Virus record (IMG/VR): IMGVR_UViG_3300042868_003340
Location: 1-47,850 of that record
Reading direction: 5' to 3' (one strand)
DNA length: 47,850 bases
Source: a virus
Made by a program: the position numbers and the translations under genes. Shown here one piece after another: positions 5,915-12,720 of the stretch (position 1 is its first letter; each line of letters begins with the position of its first letter). A model generated the notes under the pieces. The model made no database searches. It saw only the letters and a program-made list of their open reading frames with translations, and had not been told where the DNA came from.

Positions 5915-6934
5915 ATGTCAAAAAAATACGATACCCTCGTTCTCATCGGACGTTTTCAACCACTTCACAACGCTCACCTTGAGATTATCAAGCGAGCCAC
6001 AGCACTAACTAATCAGTTGGTCATAATCACAGGTTCGGGCAAACAGCCACGCACCTACAAAAACCCATTTACAAGTTTCGAACGTGAACGCATGATTAAG
6101 GCGGCGGCCGGGGGATTGGCCATGCAAGTCTATGTTGAAGAAAACATTGACACCATCTACAATGACCAAGCATGGGCTGTTCGAATCCAGGGCATTGTTA
6201 GCAAGTATCGTACACTAGGCGGACAAGTTGGTATTATTGGACACAAGAAAGACGACAGTTCTTTTTATCTTGACATGTTCCCACAGTGGGGATACGAAGA
6301 TGTTGAGCTAATCGAATTTCTTAGTGCAGTTAACATTCGCGACCTGTACTTCAAACGAGATGTCAACATGTCATTCATTAAAGGTGTAGTTCCAGAAACT
6401 ACCTTTGATTTCCTAATGAAGTTTAAGGATACTACTGAATACGAACAGATCATCCGAGAACGTGAGTTTGTAGCCAACTACAAAAAGCAGTATGCAAGCC
6501 TGCCCTATCCTCCTATCTTTAGCACTGCTGATAGTGTTGTGATCTGTAGCGGTCATGTGCTTATGATCAAACGCCGTGCTGAGCCAGGCAAGGGTCTGTG
6601 GGCACTTCCGGGTGGCTATGTCAATGCCAACACTGACAAATCAGTAGAGGATGCAGCCATTCGAGAACTGCGTGAAGAAACACTAATCAAGGTTCCTGCT
6701 CCAGTGTTGCGTGGTAGTATTGTTCGCAGTAAGGTGTTTGATGCAGTTGACCGTAGTCCGCGAGGTCGTATTATCACTCACGCATTCCACATTGAACTGC
6801 CTGACGGCGAGCTGCCAAAGGTAAAAGGCGGCGATGATGCTGAAAAAGCACGTTGGGTTCCTATTGCCGAAGTTCGCAGTGAAGAATGTTTCGAAGACCA
6901 CTACGAAATCATACAACACTTCTTGGGAGCATAA
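5915..6934 (+). CDS. nadM: Bifunctional NMN adenylyltransferase / Nudix hydrolase
   Basis: This 339-residue two-domain protein joins NMN and ATP into NAD+ and carries a Nudix pyrophosphatase. The N-terminal nucleotidyltransferase domain (about 5-185) has GRFQPLHNAH with His18 and His21, and the SAVNIR segment (137-142) in place of ISxTxxR. The Nudix domain (about 200-335) has GGYVN and the REL.EE core at 250-255. The Glu usual at the start of the Nudix box is not in its canonical position. The known NadM-Nudix fusion has the same order and length. Its neighbours are a macro domain and NAMPT, giving a two-step nicotinamide-to-NAD+ route. The gene has its own promoter and AAAGGA ribosome site. 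Confidence 0.93.
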   Translation: MSKKYDTLVLIGRFQPLHNAHLEIIKRATALTNQLVIITGSGKQPRTYKNPFTSFERERMIKAAAGGLAMQVYVEENIDTIYNDQAWAVRIQGIVSKYRTLGGQVGIIGHKKDDSSFYLDMFPQWGYEDVELIEFLSAVNIRDLYFKRDVNMSFIKGVVPETTFDFLMKFKDTTEYEQIIREREFVANYKKQYASLPYPPIFSTADSVVICSGHVLMIKRRAEPGKGLWALPGGYVNANTDKSVEDAAIRELREETLIKVPAPVLRGSIVRSKVFDAVDRSPRGRIITHAFHIELPDGELPKVKGGDDAEKARWVPIAEVRSEECFEDHYEIIQHFLGA

Positions 6935-6935
6935 T

Positions 6936-7133
6936 ATGAACGAACGAATTAAAGAACTTGCTAGACAGGCAGGACTAATTGCACCCTATGGTAGTGATCG
7001 TGAGGGGTTGAGTGATTTTGATTACAGAGAATTTGCCGAGTTGATTGTGAAAGAATGTGCCGATGTTGCTGCCAACCATGATGCATTGGACATTTACGAA
7101 GAGATTAGAGAACATTTCGGAGTTGAAGAATGA
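6936..7133 (+). CDS. Small tandem paralogue 1
   Basis: This 65-residue helical protein begins MNERIKELARQAG and contains a FAELIVKEC core before ending in EHFGVEE. The start at 6936 follows the previous stop by one base. It overlaps the next gene by ATGA. The next protein has the same beginning, core and end, so the pair is a tandem duplication. Proteins of this pattern are widespread in large phages, with unknown function. Confidence 0.75.
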   Translation: MNERIKELARQAGLIAPYGSDREGLSDFDYREFAELIVKECADVAANHDALDIYEEIREHFGVEE

Positions 7134-7351
7134 ACGAACGAATTCTAGAACTTGCTGATAAGGCTGTTGAAGACATGCCCTCTGGTCCTTGGAACATTCC
7201 TGATGAATTTTGCAAAAAGTTCGCCGAGTTGATTGTCGGGGAATGTACCGAGTCTCTGTGGACCGAAGAATGCTATAACAGTGATTTGGCATTAGAAGAA
7301 TTTGAAAGAAACAGTGCCAAGATTAAACAACATTTTGGAGTTGAAGAATGA
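7130..7351 (+). CDS. Small tandem paralogue 2
   Basis: This 73-residue paralogue of the preceding gene shares MNERI.ELA at the start, FAELIV.EC in the middle and QHFGVEE at the end. The central part differs and is longer. ATGA overlaps join it to both neighbours, so the pair is translated between NMNAT and the macro-domain protein. The function is unknown. Because the overlaps are so tight, these proteins may be made in step with the NAD enzymes. Confidence 0.75.
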   Translation: MNERILELADKAVEDMPSGPWNIPDEFCKKFAELIVGECTESLWTEECYNSDLALEEFERNSAKIKQHFGVEE

Positions 7352-7809
7352 CATTAAAACATACTAAAGGTAATCTACTCGACCTAGCAGAAGAAGGCCT
7401 GTTCGATGTAATTATTCAAGGCTGTAACTGCTTCAACACCATGGGCGGCGGCATTGCTCGCGAGATTCGTGAACGTTATCCAATGGCAGCTACAGTAGAC
7501 AATGAAACCCTTAAGGGCAACTACTGCAAGTTGGGAAATTTTACTACTGCCTTTACCGGCAAGTTTTTGATTGTTAATGCCTACACTCAATACAATATGA
7601 GTCAGGGGTCTGATGTTTTTGAATACACTGCCTTTCAATTAATTTTAGAAAAACTAACTTTTGTTTATCCCGGCAAACGATGGGGCATCCCCTACATCGG
7701 AATGGGACTAGCAGGTGGAGATAAGGATGTTATCATTCCAATGATTGAGTGGTTCTCTGACAGGGTTTCTCTCGAAAACGGAACGGTGACATTGGTAGAA
7801 TTTAGTTGA
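7348..7809 (+). CDS. Macro-domain protein (ADP-ribose binding)
   Basis: This 153-residue single macro domain has KGNLLDLA at the start, GCNCFNTMGGGIA at 25-37 (the ADP-ribose binding loop with its conserved Asn) and IPYIGMGLAGGD near the end. The family binds or hydrolyses ADP-ribose derivatives such as ADP-ribose-1''-phosphate and ADP-ribosyl groups on proteins or nucleic acids. It sits between NMNAT-Nudix and NAMPT, so it probably handles the ADP-ribose side of NAD metabolism during infection, for example products of NAD-cleaving defence enzymes. Which reaction it performs cannot be read from the sequence. Confidence 0.85.
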   Translation: MTLKHTKGNLLDLAEEGLFDVIIQGCNCFNTMGGGIAREIRERYPMAATVDNETLKGNYCKLGNFTTAFTGKFLIVNAYTQYNMSQGSDVFEYTAFQLILEKLTFVYPGKRWGIPYIGMGLAGGDKDVIIPMIEWFSDRVSLENGTVTLVEFS

Positions 7810-7834
7810 CACAGAAATAGGTCTGTGTTATACT
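7806..7834 (+). promoter_or_regulatory. Promoter of the NAMPT gene
   Basis: TTGACA at 7806-7811 overlaps the TGA stop of the macro-domain gene. TATACT at 7829-7834 is 17 bp downstream. A seven-base inverted repeat, ACACAGA/TCTGTGT, spans the -35 end and the spacer. Confidence 0.75.
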
Positions 7835-7848
7835 ATAAGCAAGTCCTG

Positions 7849-7864
7849 GAGATAGACTCCGGGC
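7849..7864 (+). promoter_or_regulatory. Shared leader element, copy 2
   Basis: GAGATAGACTCCGGGC in the NAMPT leader matches 15 of 16 bases of the element at 5876. Here the flanks can pair as CCTGGAG/CTCCGGG around loop ATAGA. In copy 1 the left arm pairs poorly, so the primary sequence seems to be what is conserved. Confidence 0.5.
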
Positions 7865-7887
7865 AATTTTAATAAAGGAATTTTATT

Positions 7888-9294
7888 ATGAAACTCGCAA
7901 AAAACATTATCCTTAATTCGGATAGCTACAAATATAGTCAATTTAACCAGTACCCTGCAGGTACTGAGTATGTATATTCGTATATCGAATCGCGTGGCGG
8001 CAAATGGAACGACACTGTTTATTTTGGACTGCAAGCATTTATTAAAGAGTATCTTACTACCCCAATTACAAAGGAAGACATTGATGTTGCAGAAGCCATT
8101 ATCACAGCACACGGCGAACCGTTTAACAGAGCGGGTTGGGACTACATCTTGGACGCCCATGGAGGTCGACTGCCCGTCGTTATCAAGAGCGCACCAGAGG
8201 GACTTATCATCCCCACAAAAAACGTGCTGGCTACTATCGAAAACACCGATCCAAAATGCTTCTGGCTTACAAGTTTCTTAGAAACTGCATTGCTTCGTGC
8301 AATTTGGTATCCAACCACTGTAGCCACTAACAGCTACGAATCTAAGAAACTCATTCTTGCCGCATTGGAGAAAACCGGTGATCCTAGTCTTATTGATTTT
8401 AAGTTGCACGACTTTGGTGCTCGCGGGGTGTCTAGCATGGAGAGTGCTGGAATTGGAGCGGCCGCCCACCTCGTTAATTTTATGGGCACAGATACTATTA
8501 CTGGCCTTCTTTTTGCTCGTGAGTTCTATAACGCTGGAATTGCTGGTTTCTCTATACCTGCAATGGAACACAGCACCGTAACTAGTTGGGGTAAAGAAAA
8601 TGAAGTTGACTCGTACCGCAATATGGTCAAGCAAAACGCCAAGGCCGGCGGCATCTTTGCCGCAGTCTCGGACAGCTATGACATTTACAAAGCCTGCGAA
8701 CTCTGGGGAACGGAACTTAAACAAGACGTTCTTGACAGTGGAGCAACTTTGGTCGTCCGTCCAGACTCGGGCAACCCCAGTGACGTGGTTGTAAAATGTT
8801 TGTATATCTTGGAAAAGTACTTTGGAAGCACTACCAATGCAAAAGGATTTCGTGTTCTAAACCCAGCAGTACGTATCATCCAAGGTGATGGTATCGACCA
8901 CGCTAGCATTCACAGCATTTTGTTCTGCATGGAAATTGCAGGCTTTAGTGCAGACAACGTGGCATTTGGACAAGGTGGCGCATTATTGCAAAGCATCAAC
9001 CGCGATACAATGCAGTGGGCAATGAAGTGTTCCGCAGTCGGAGTTCGTGAAGGCGAGTTCCTTGAATGGCGCGATGTTTACAAAGATCCTGTCACTGACA
9101 GCGGCAAGCGTAGCAAGCGAGGTCGTGTAACACTTTGGGAATCAGGTGGCGAATATCAAAGCTCTGTTACCCAACCAATGGGATGGACTGACAAGGGCAT
9201 GAAATGGAATCATGTTCTTGAAGAAGTATATCGCGACGGAGTGCTGGTAAAAGAAATCACCTTTGACGAAGTTCGGGCAAACGCTCGCAAATAA
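7888..9294 (+). CDS. nampt: Nicotinamide phosphoribosyltransferase
   Basis: This 468-residue enzyme condenses nicotinamide with PRPP to NMN, the substrate of the NMNAT three genes upstream. The length matches the NAMPT family. Visible active-site features are His228 in PAMEHSTVTSWG, Asp293 in RPDSGNP, and GDGID at 333-337. The FNQYP segment near residue 20 is also characteristic. An AAAGGAA ribosome site lies eight bases before the ATG. It has its own promoter and the leader element shared with NMNAT. A terminator/promoter composite follows. Together with NMNAT it fits the phage NAD+ reconstitution pathway of the NAMPT type. Confidence 0.95.
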   Translation: MKLAKNIILNSDSYKYSQFNQYPAGTEYVYSYIESRGGKWNDTVYFGLQAFIKEYLTTPITKEDIDVAEAIITAHGEPFNRAGWDYILDAHGGRLPVVIKSAPEGLIIPTKNVLATIENTDPKCFWLTSFLETALLRAIWYPTTVATNSYESKKLILAALEKTGDPSLIDFKLHDFGARGVSSMESAGIGAAAHLVNFMGTDTITGLLFAREFYNAGIAGFSIPAMEHSTVTSWGKENEVDSYRNMVKQNAKAGGIFAAVSDSYDIYKACELWGTELKQDVLDSGATLVVRPDSGNPSDVVVKCLYILEKYFGSTTNAKGFRVLNPAVRIIQGDGIDHASIHSILFCMEIAGFSADNVAFGQGGALLQSINRDTMQWAMKCSAVGVREGEFLEWRDVYKDPVTDSGKRSKRGRVTLWESGGEYQSSVTQPMGWTDKGMKWNHVLEEVYRDGVLVKEITFDEVRANARK

Positions 9295-9298
9295 AAAT

Positions 9299-9337
9299 AA
9301 CAAGGGGCTTTACAACCCCTTGTTTTTATTGTATAAT
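9299..9337 (+). promoter_or_regulatory. Composite terminator-promoter
   Basis: AACAAGGGG/CCCCTTGTT followed by a T run is a terminator for NAMPT. Its eight-base loop contains TTTACA (9309-9314). TATAAT (9332-9337) lies 17 bp on and would start the AAA ATPase transcript. Confidence 0.8.
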
Positions 9338-9371
9338 TTATAGATAGTAACAACACACCGAGAGACATACA

Positions 9372-10463
9372 ATGTCATACTTTTTGAAATCAGGCAACAC
9401 CTTCCGAGTCTCTGCTAAAGAGGCAATGGACATCCGTGAGCAACTACCTGCAGGCAACTATGTTGTCAAAGAAATGCCAATGGACGGGCCACTTTACCTT
9501 GAAATGATTGACAGTTTTGAAGTCAAAGGTAAGAAGTATGGTGACTTGAATAAGAACACAGATCGTATTCTTAACACATTCATGAGCCGTCCTTCTAGCA
9601 CCGGCGTAATGCTTGCCGGTGAAAAAGGCTCTGGTAAGAGCTTGCTGGCAAAGAACTTGTCAATCGAAGCTGCCGCTCGTATGCAGATTCCTACTATTGT
9701 TATTAACGCTCCTTGGGTTGGTGACAAGTTCAACAGCTTTATCCAAAGCATTGAGCAACCTGTTGTGATCTTGTTTGACGAGTTTGAAAAGGTATACGAT
9801 TCAGACGACCAAGAAAAGGCATTGACCTTGCTAGATGGTGTATTCCCTAGCAAGAAGTTGTTTGTCTTGACCTGTAACGACAAGTGGCGTGTGGACCAAC
9901 ACATGCGTAACCGTCCTGGTCGTATCTTCTACATGTTGGACTACAAAGGTCTTGACTCAGCGTTCATTACTGAATACTGTAACGATAACTTGAAGCCAGA
10001 CTTGTTGAAGCACACAGAGAAACTGTGCCAAATCGCCAGCTTGTTTGCTCAGTTCAACTTTGACATGTTGAAAGCAACTGTTGAAGAAATGAACCGTTAC
10101 GATGAAGAACCACAAGATGCTCTGCGTATGCTAAACGTCAAACCAGAGTTCGACAGCGGTAACAAGTTTACTATGAAGTTGATCAGAGACGGTGAAGAAG
10201 TTAAGACGACAGATATGGAGAGCACCGAATGGAAAGGCAACCCACTTCAGAGCCAAGTTACTGTACATGTCAGAGAGTATGAGGACACCAAGGACGATGA
10301 CGGCGACTTGGATTGGAACTGGGGCAACATTAAGTTCGATCCTAGCCATATCAAGAAAATTGATAGCCAATCTGGCAAGTTTGTGTTTGCCAATGCAGAA
10401 GGCGTACAATTGGTTCTAAGCAAGGTTCAAGACCGTAGCTACAACTATATGGATGCGTTCTAA
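9372..10463 (+). CDS. AAA+ ATPase
   Basis: This 363-residue protein has a central AAA domain: Walker A GEKGSGKS at 83-90, Walker B ILFDEFEK near 133-140, a TCND sensor-1-like segment and RNRPGR as likely arginine finger. The N-terminal 60 residues and the C-terminal 130 residues are phage-specific. The C-terminus is acidic (a run of DDDGDLDWNW). Related ATPases are common in T4-like marine phages, but their client is unknown. It stands alone between two terminator-promoter elements, so it is transcribed as a single gene. Confidence 0.85.
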   Translation: MSYFLKSGNTFRVSAKEAMDIREQLPAGNYVVKEMPMDGPLYLEMIDSFEVKGKKYGDLNKNTDRILNTFMSRPSSTGVMLAGEKGSGKSLLAKNLSIEAAARMQIPTIVINAPWVGDKFNSFIQSIEQPVVILFDEFEKVYDSDDQEKALTLLDGVFPSKKLFVLTCNDKWRVDQHMRNRPGRIFYMLDYKGLDSAFITEYCNDNLKPDLLKHTEKLCQIASLFAQFNFDMLKATVEEMNRYDEEPQDALRMLNVKPEFDSGNKFTMKLIRDGEEVKTTDMESTEWKGNPLQSQVTVHVREYEDTKDDDGDLDWNWGNIKFDPSHIKKIDSQSGKFVFANAEGVQLVLSKVQDRSYNYMDAF

Positions 10464-10481
10464 TCCATAAGTTGGACAAAT

Positions 10482-10525
10482 AAACCCCTATACTGATTGA
10501 CAGTGTGGGGGTTTTCTTGTATAAT
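10482..10525 (+). promoter_or_regulatory. Composite terminator-promoter
   Basis: A long stem, AAACCCC...ACTG paired with CAGT...GGGGTTT (14 pairs including two G-T), has loop ATTGA and a T-rich tail. TTGACA (10497-10502) begins in the loop. TATAAT (10520-10525) follows after 17 bp. It ends the AAA ATPase gene and starts the next unit. Confidence 0.8.
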
Positions 10526-10602
10526 ATACATAAGGTTGAAATAAAAGTAAACCGAAACATAGTTTAACCCGCTGAAATCAAGTAAGCACCTAAGGAAATT
10601 AA

Positions 10603-11820
10603 ATGTCAGTAATGTCACTCGTAGCCAAACAAACTCGCGCTACAAAATCCAAACCCTACAATAAAAAAGAAGCAATCAATGCTTTTGTAAAACCTTACGC
10701 AATTCCGTTCGAAATGAAAGATGACGCAATTGACCTGCGTGAAATGTGTAAGAATTACCCCAACGAAATTATTCCACTTGAAGATATTCATAAAGCAATT
10801 ATAACCGTAATCGGTCCTAAGTACAATGTACTTAAAGTTCCTTATGATCCAAGTGGAGGTGCTGTTATTCATTATCCTAATCCGAGTGTTAGTCCGCGAT
10901 TTGGTTACATTGAATGGATTGAAGGTTATCTCTGGCCTATCTTCCAACGTGACGTTGCTCCTAATCACGTTGAAAAAATTGATAAAGACTTTGATTCAAC
11001 AGCAGTGATTGTTCCATGTGCTATTAAAATCACACTTACTGAAGGAACCCTCAAAGGCAAGACCATCTATTGTATTTGGGACGGACATCATACTATGCAG
11101 GTGTGTCGCCTTGAAGGATATACTAAGTTTCCAGTATGGTACATTGATGTTGATCATGTCTCTAACGAGATGTTGGAAGATGCAGGGTTTGGTCTTACAG
11201 ACGAAGAACGAATTAAGTATGGTGCTTTTGTTGCAGGCACTAACATGCGCCGGATCAACGGCAAGAACAAACGACCACTGAGTGCGTATGACGACTTCCT
11301 TATTGGTGTAGAAACTCGTGATGCACAATATGTTAGCATGATGAACATCCTTAAGAAACACAAGTGTGTTCCTAAACGTCATGCTACTATGGCTGGTGCA
11401 TTTACTCAGATTAAAAGTGGGATTGAGTGCTACGAACTTACAGACGACACTGGTGTCAAAGGAACATTCTGGGATCGCGCACTGAAGTTTCATCGTGCTA
11501 ATTGGCCGGCTGCTCCGCTGACATTGGAAATTTTTCGTCCATTGAGTTACTTGTACCAACGAGCTGCCATTGAAGGATTTACTTTGAATGCGGCATTTGA
11601 TACTGAGTTGGCTGCAATGTTGATTGCTAAATGGGGTGATGCCGACAGTGTACAACAAAAGATCAAAGACAGCTATTGGAGGGCTTACGCTAACAGCAAA
11701 GTTAAAGGTCAGATTCCTGAACACGATAAAGATCGAGTGTTGAATGGGTTGATTAATTTCTACACTCAGAATGGTGGAAAAGTTATGTTACCATCTCCCA
11801 CTTGCCAGTGGAAGGTATAA
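10603..11820 (+). CDS. ParB-fold (ParB/Srx-like) protein
   Basis: In this 405-residue protein, residues about 110-200 have the layout of a ParB-like nuclease/NTPase domain. A strand with a basic segment is followed by IWDGHHTMQVCRLEGY, equivalent to the DGHHR-type motif, and a closing strand VWYIDVD. The C-terminal half is helical. ParB-fold proteins in phages serve as nucleases, CTP/ATP-dependent clamps or kinases. Which applies here is unclear. AAGGAAATTAA precedes the ATG. A GIY-YIG-like gene follows with one base between stop and start. Confidence 0.65.
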   Translation: MSVMSLVAKQTRATKSKPYNKKEAINAFVKPYAIPFEMKDDAIDLREMCKNYPNEIIPLEDIHKAIITVIGPKYNVLKVPYDPSGGAVIHYPNPSVSPRFGYIEWIEGYLWPIFQRDVAPNHVEKIDKDFDSTAVIVPCAIKITLTEGTLKGKTIYCIWDGHHTMQVCRLEGYTKFPVWYIDVDHVSNEMLEDAGFGLTDEERIKYGAFVAGTNMRRINGKNKRPLSAYDDFLIGVETRDAQYVSMMNILKKHKCVPKRHATMAGAFTQIKSGIECYELTDDTGVKGTFWDRALKFHRANWPAAPLTLEIFRPLSYLYQRAAIEGFTLNAAFDTELAAMLIAKWGDADSVQQKIKDSYWRAYANSKVKGQIPEHDKDRVLNGLINFYTQNGGKVMLPSPTCQWKV

Positions 11821-11821
11821 T

Positions 11822-12217
11822 ATGCAGGACAATAAACTATTTTATATTTTCAAAGACCCGTTAGGGTCTATTGATAGCAAGATTGGTATTACTGGTCATC
11901 CGGCAGTACGACTGGGAGTATATCAAAACAGTTACAGTCGTAAAAGTCATGTAGCATGTTTTGATGTTGTCTACGTCGGTCCGGTGCAGGCTATTGCAAG
12001 TTTAGAAAAGGCAGTGAAACAAACACTTGATTGGCATATTGAACGAGATGGGCGTGGGGCAAGTGAGTGGATTGCCCAAACATATATTGCTATTGAGGCA
12101 CAAATTGATTCTTTAATTGACGGCTATAAATTCAAAATAACTAAAGTTCCAAAAAAGTATCTTCCGTTGACCACAGATAATTTGGAGAAATTTCTAAAAG
12201 AAGTGGTTGACAAATAG
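11822..12217 (+). CDS. GIY-YIG-like (T5orf172/Mug113 type) nuclease
   Basis: This 131-residue protein fits the T5orf172/Mug113 branch of GIY-YIG proteins. YIFKDP and KIGITGHPAVRLGVYQNSY carry the expected Arg. A strand VVYVG and a helix LEKAVKQTLDWH with the family Glu follow. Such proteins are predicted DNA endonucleases. The start at 11822 directly follows the ParB-fold gene. An in-frame ATG at 11771 would overlap it by 50 bases and lacks a better ribosome site. The stop codon lies within the promoter of the next gene. Confidence 0.65.
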   Translation: MQDNKLFYIFKDPLGSIDSKIGITGHPAVRLGVYQNSYSRKSHVACFDVVYVGPVQAIASLEKAVKQTLDWHIERDGRGASEWIAQTYIAIEAQIDSLIDGYKFKITKVPKKYLPLTTDNLEKFLKEVVDK

Positions 12218-12235
12218 GTAAAACCACTGTATAAT
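12202..12235 (+). promoter_or_regulatory. Promoter with inverted repeat
   Basis: TTGACA (12207-12212) and TATAAT (12230-12235) are 17 bp apart. AGTGGTT at 12202 pairs with AACCACT at 12222, placing part of the -35 in one arm and the rest in the loop. It drives the HExxH gene and overlaps the end of the preceding CDS. Confidence 0.75.
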
Positions 12236-12263
12236 AACTACATAGACACAAAGAAAGCCTATT

Positions 12264-12659
12264 ATGGAATTTATGGTTGAATCACGTAGCCCAACAATAC
12301 GTAAGTTTTTTGAAGCTATTTTGCCTTCAATGATTGAACAACTTAATCTCCAAAATAGTCGCAAGCTGTTAATGGTTAAAGTTGATAAAATTGATAGCCA
12401 AGGTGTTACTATTCCAATGGATTCAATTGATACGTATCTGATTGTGGTTAACAAACAGAATATTACCCAAATGGGAATAACACTTGCCCATGAGATGGTG
12501 CATGTTAAACAAATGGCCAAGGGTATTTTGAAAAGCCATGCCAAAGGTAATACTTGGAACGGCAAACTGTATACTAAAAAGACAAAGTATTTAGATCAAC
12601 CGTGGGAACAGGATGCTTTTTCGAAACAAGAATTGGTGTTCCGTAGATCAATAATTTGA
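12264..12659 (+). CDS. HExxH metallopeptidase-like protein
   Basis: This 131-residue protein has a zincin motif, LAHEMVHVKQ, with His76, Glu77 and His80. A candidate third ligand is Glu115 in PWEQDAF. The segment before it (TYLIVVN) forms the edge strand usual in small SprT/gluzincin-type phage proteins. It may be a peptidase or a metal-binding nuclease-associated factor. No substrate can be inferred. It is a single-gene unit between two promoters. Confidence 0.7.
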   Translation: MEFMVESRSPTIRKFFEAILPSMIEQLNLQNSRKLLMVKVDKIDSQGVTIPMDSIDTYLIVVNKQNITQMGITLAHEMVHVKQMAKGILKSHAKGNTWNGKLYTKKTKYLDQPWEQDAFSKQELVFRRSII

Positions 12660-12688
12660 TTGACAACTTGGTAAAACCGTGCTATAAT
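12660..12688 (+). promoter_or_regulatory. Promoter of the rII region
   Basis: TTGACA (12660-12665), a 17 bp spacer and TATAAT (12683-12688), preceded by TGC (extended -10), lie one base after the previous stop codon. It drives rIIA and rIIB. Confidence 0.8.
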
Positions 12689-12720
12689 ATATACAGACAA
12701 ACACACTATAGAAAGTTTTT

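Noticed and set aside
7846-7868. Leader hairpin of NAMPT as a known NAD+ riboswitch class
   Set aside because: The sequence does not fit the NAD+ riboswitch patterns I can recall, and the other copy does not fold the same way. Kept only as a shared element.
10996-11724. Long minus-strand ORF (242 codons) opposite the ParB-fold gene
   Set aside because: Cys/Ser/Asn-rich composition without any motif, no ribosome site, and entirely antisense to a gene with clear domain features.
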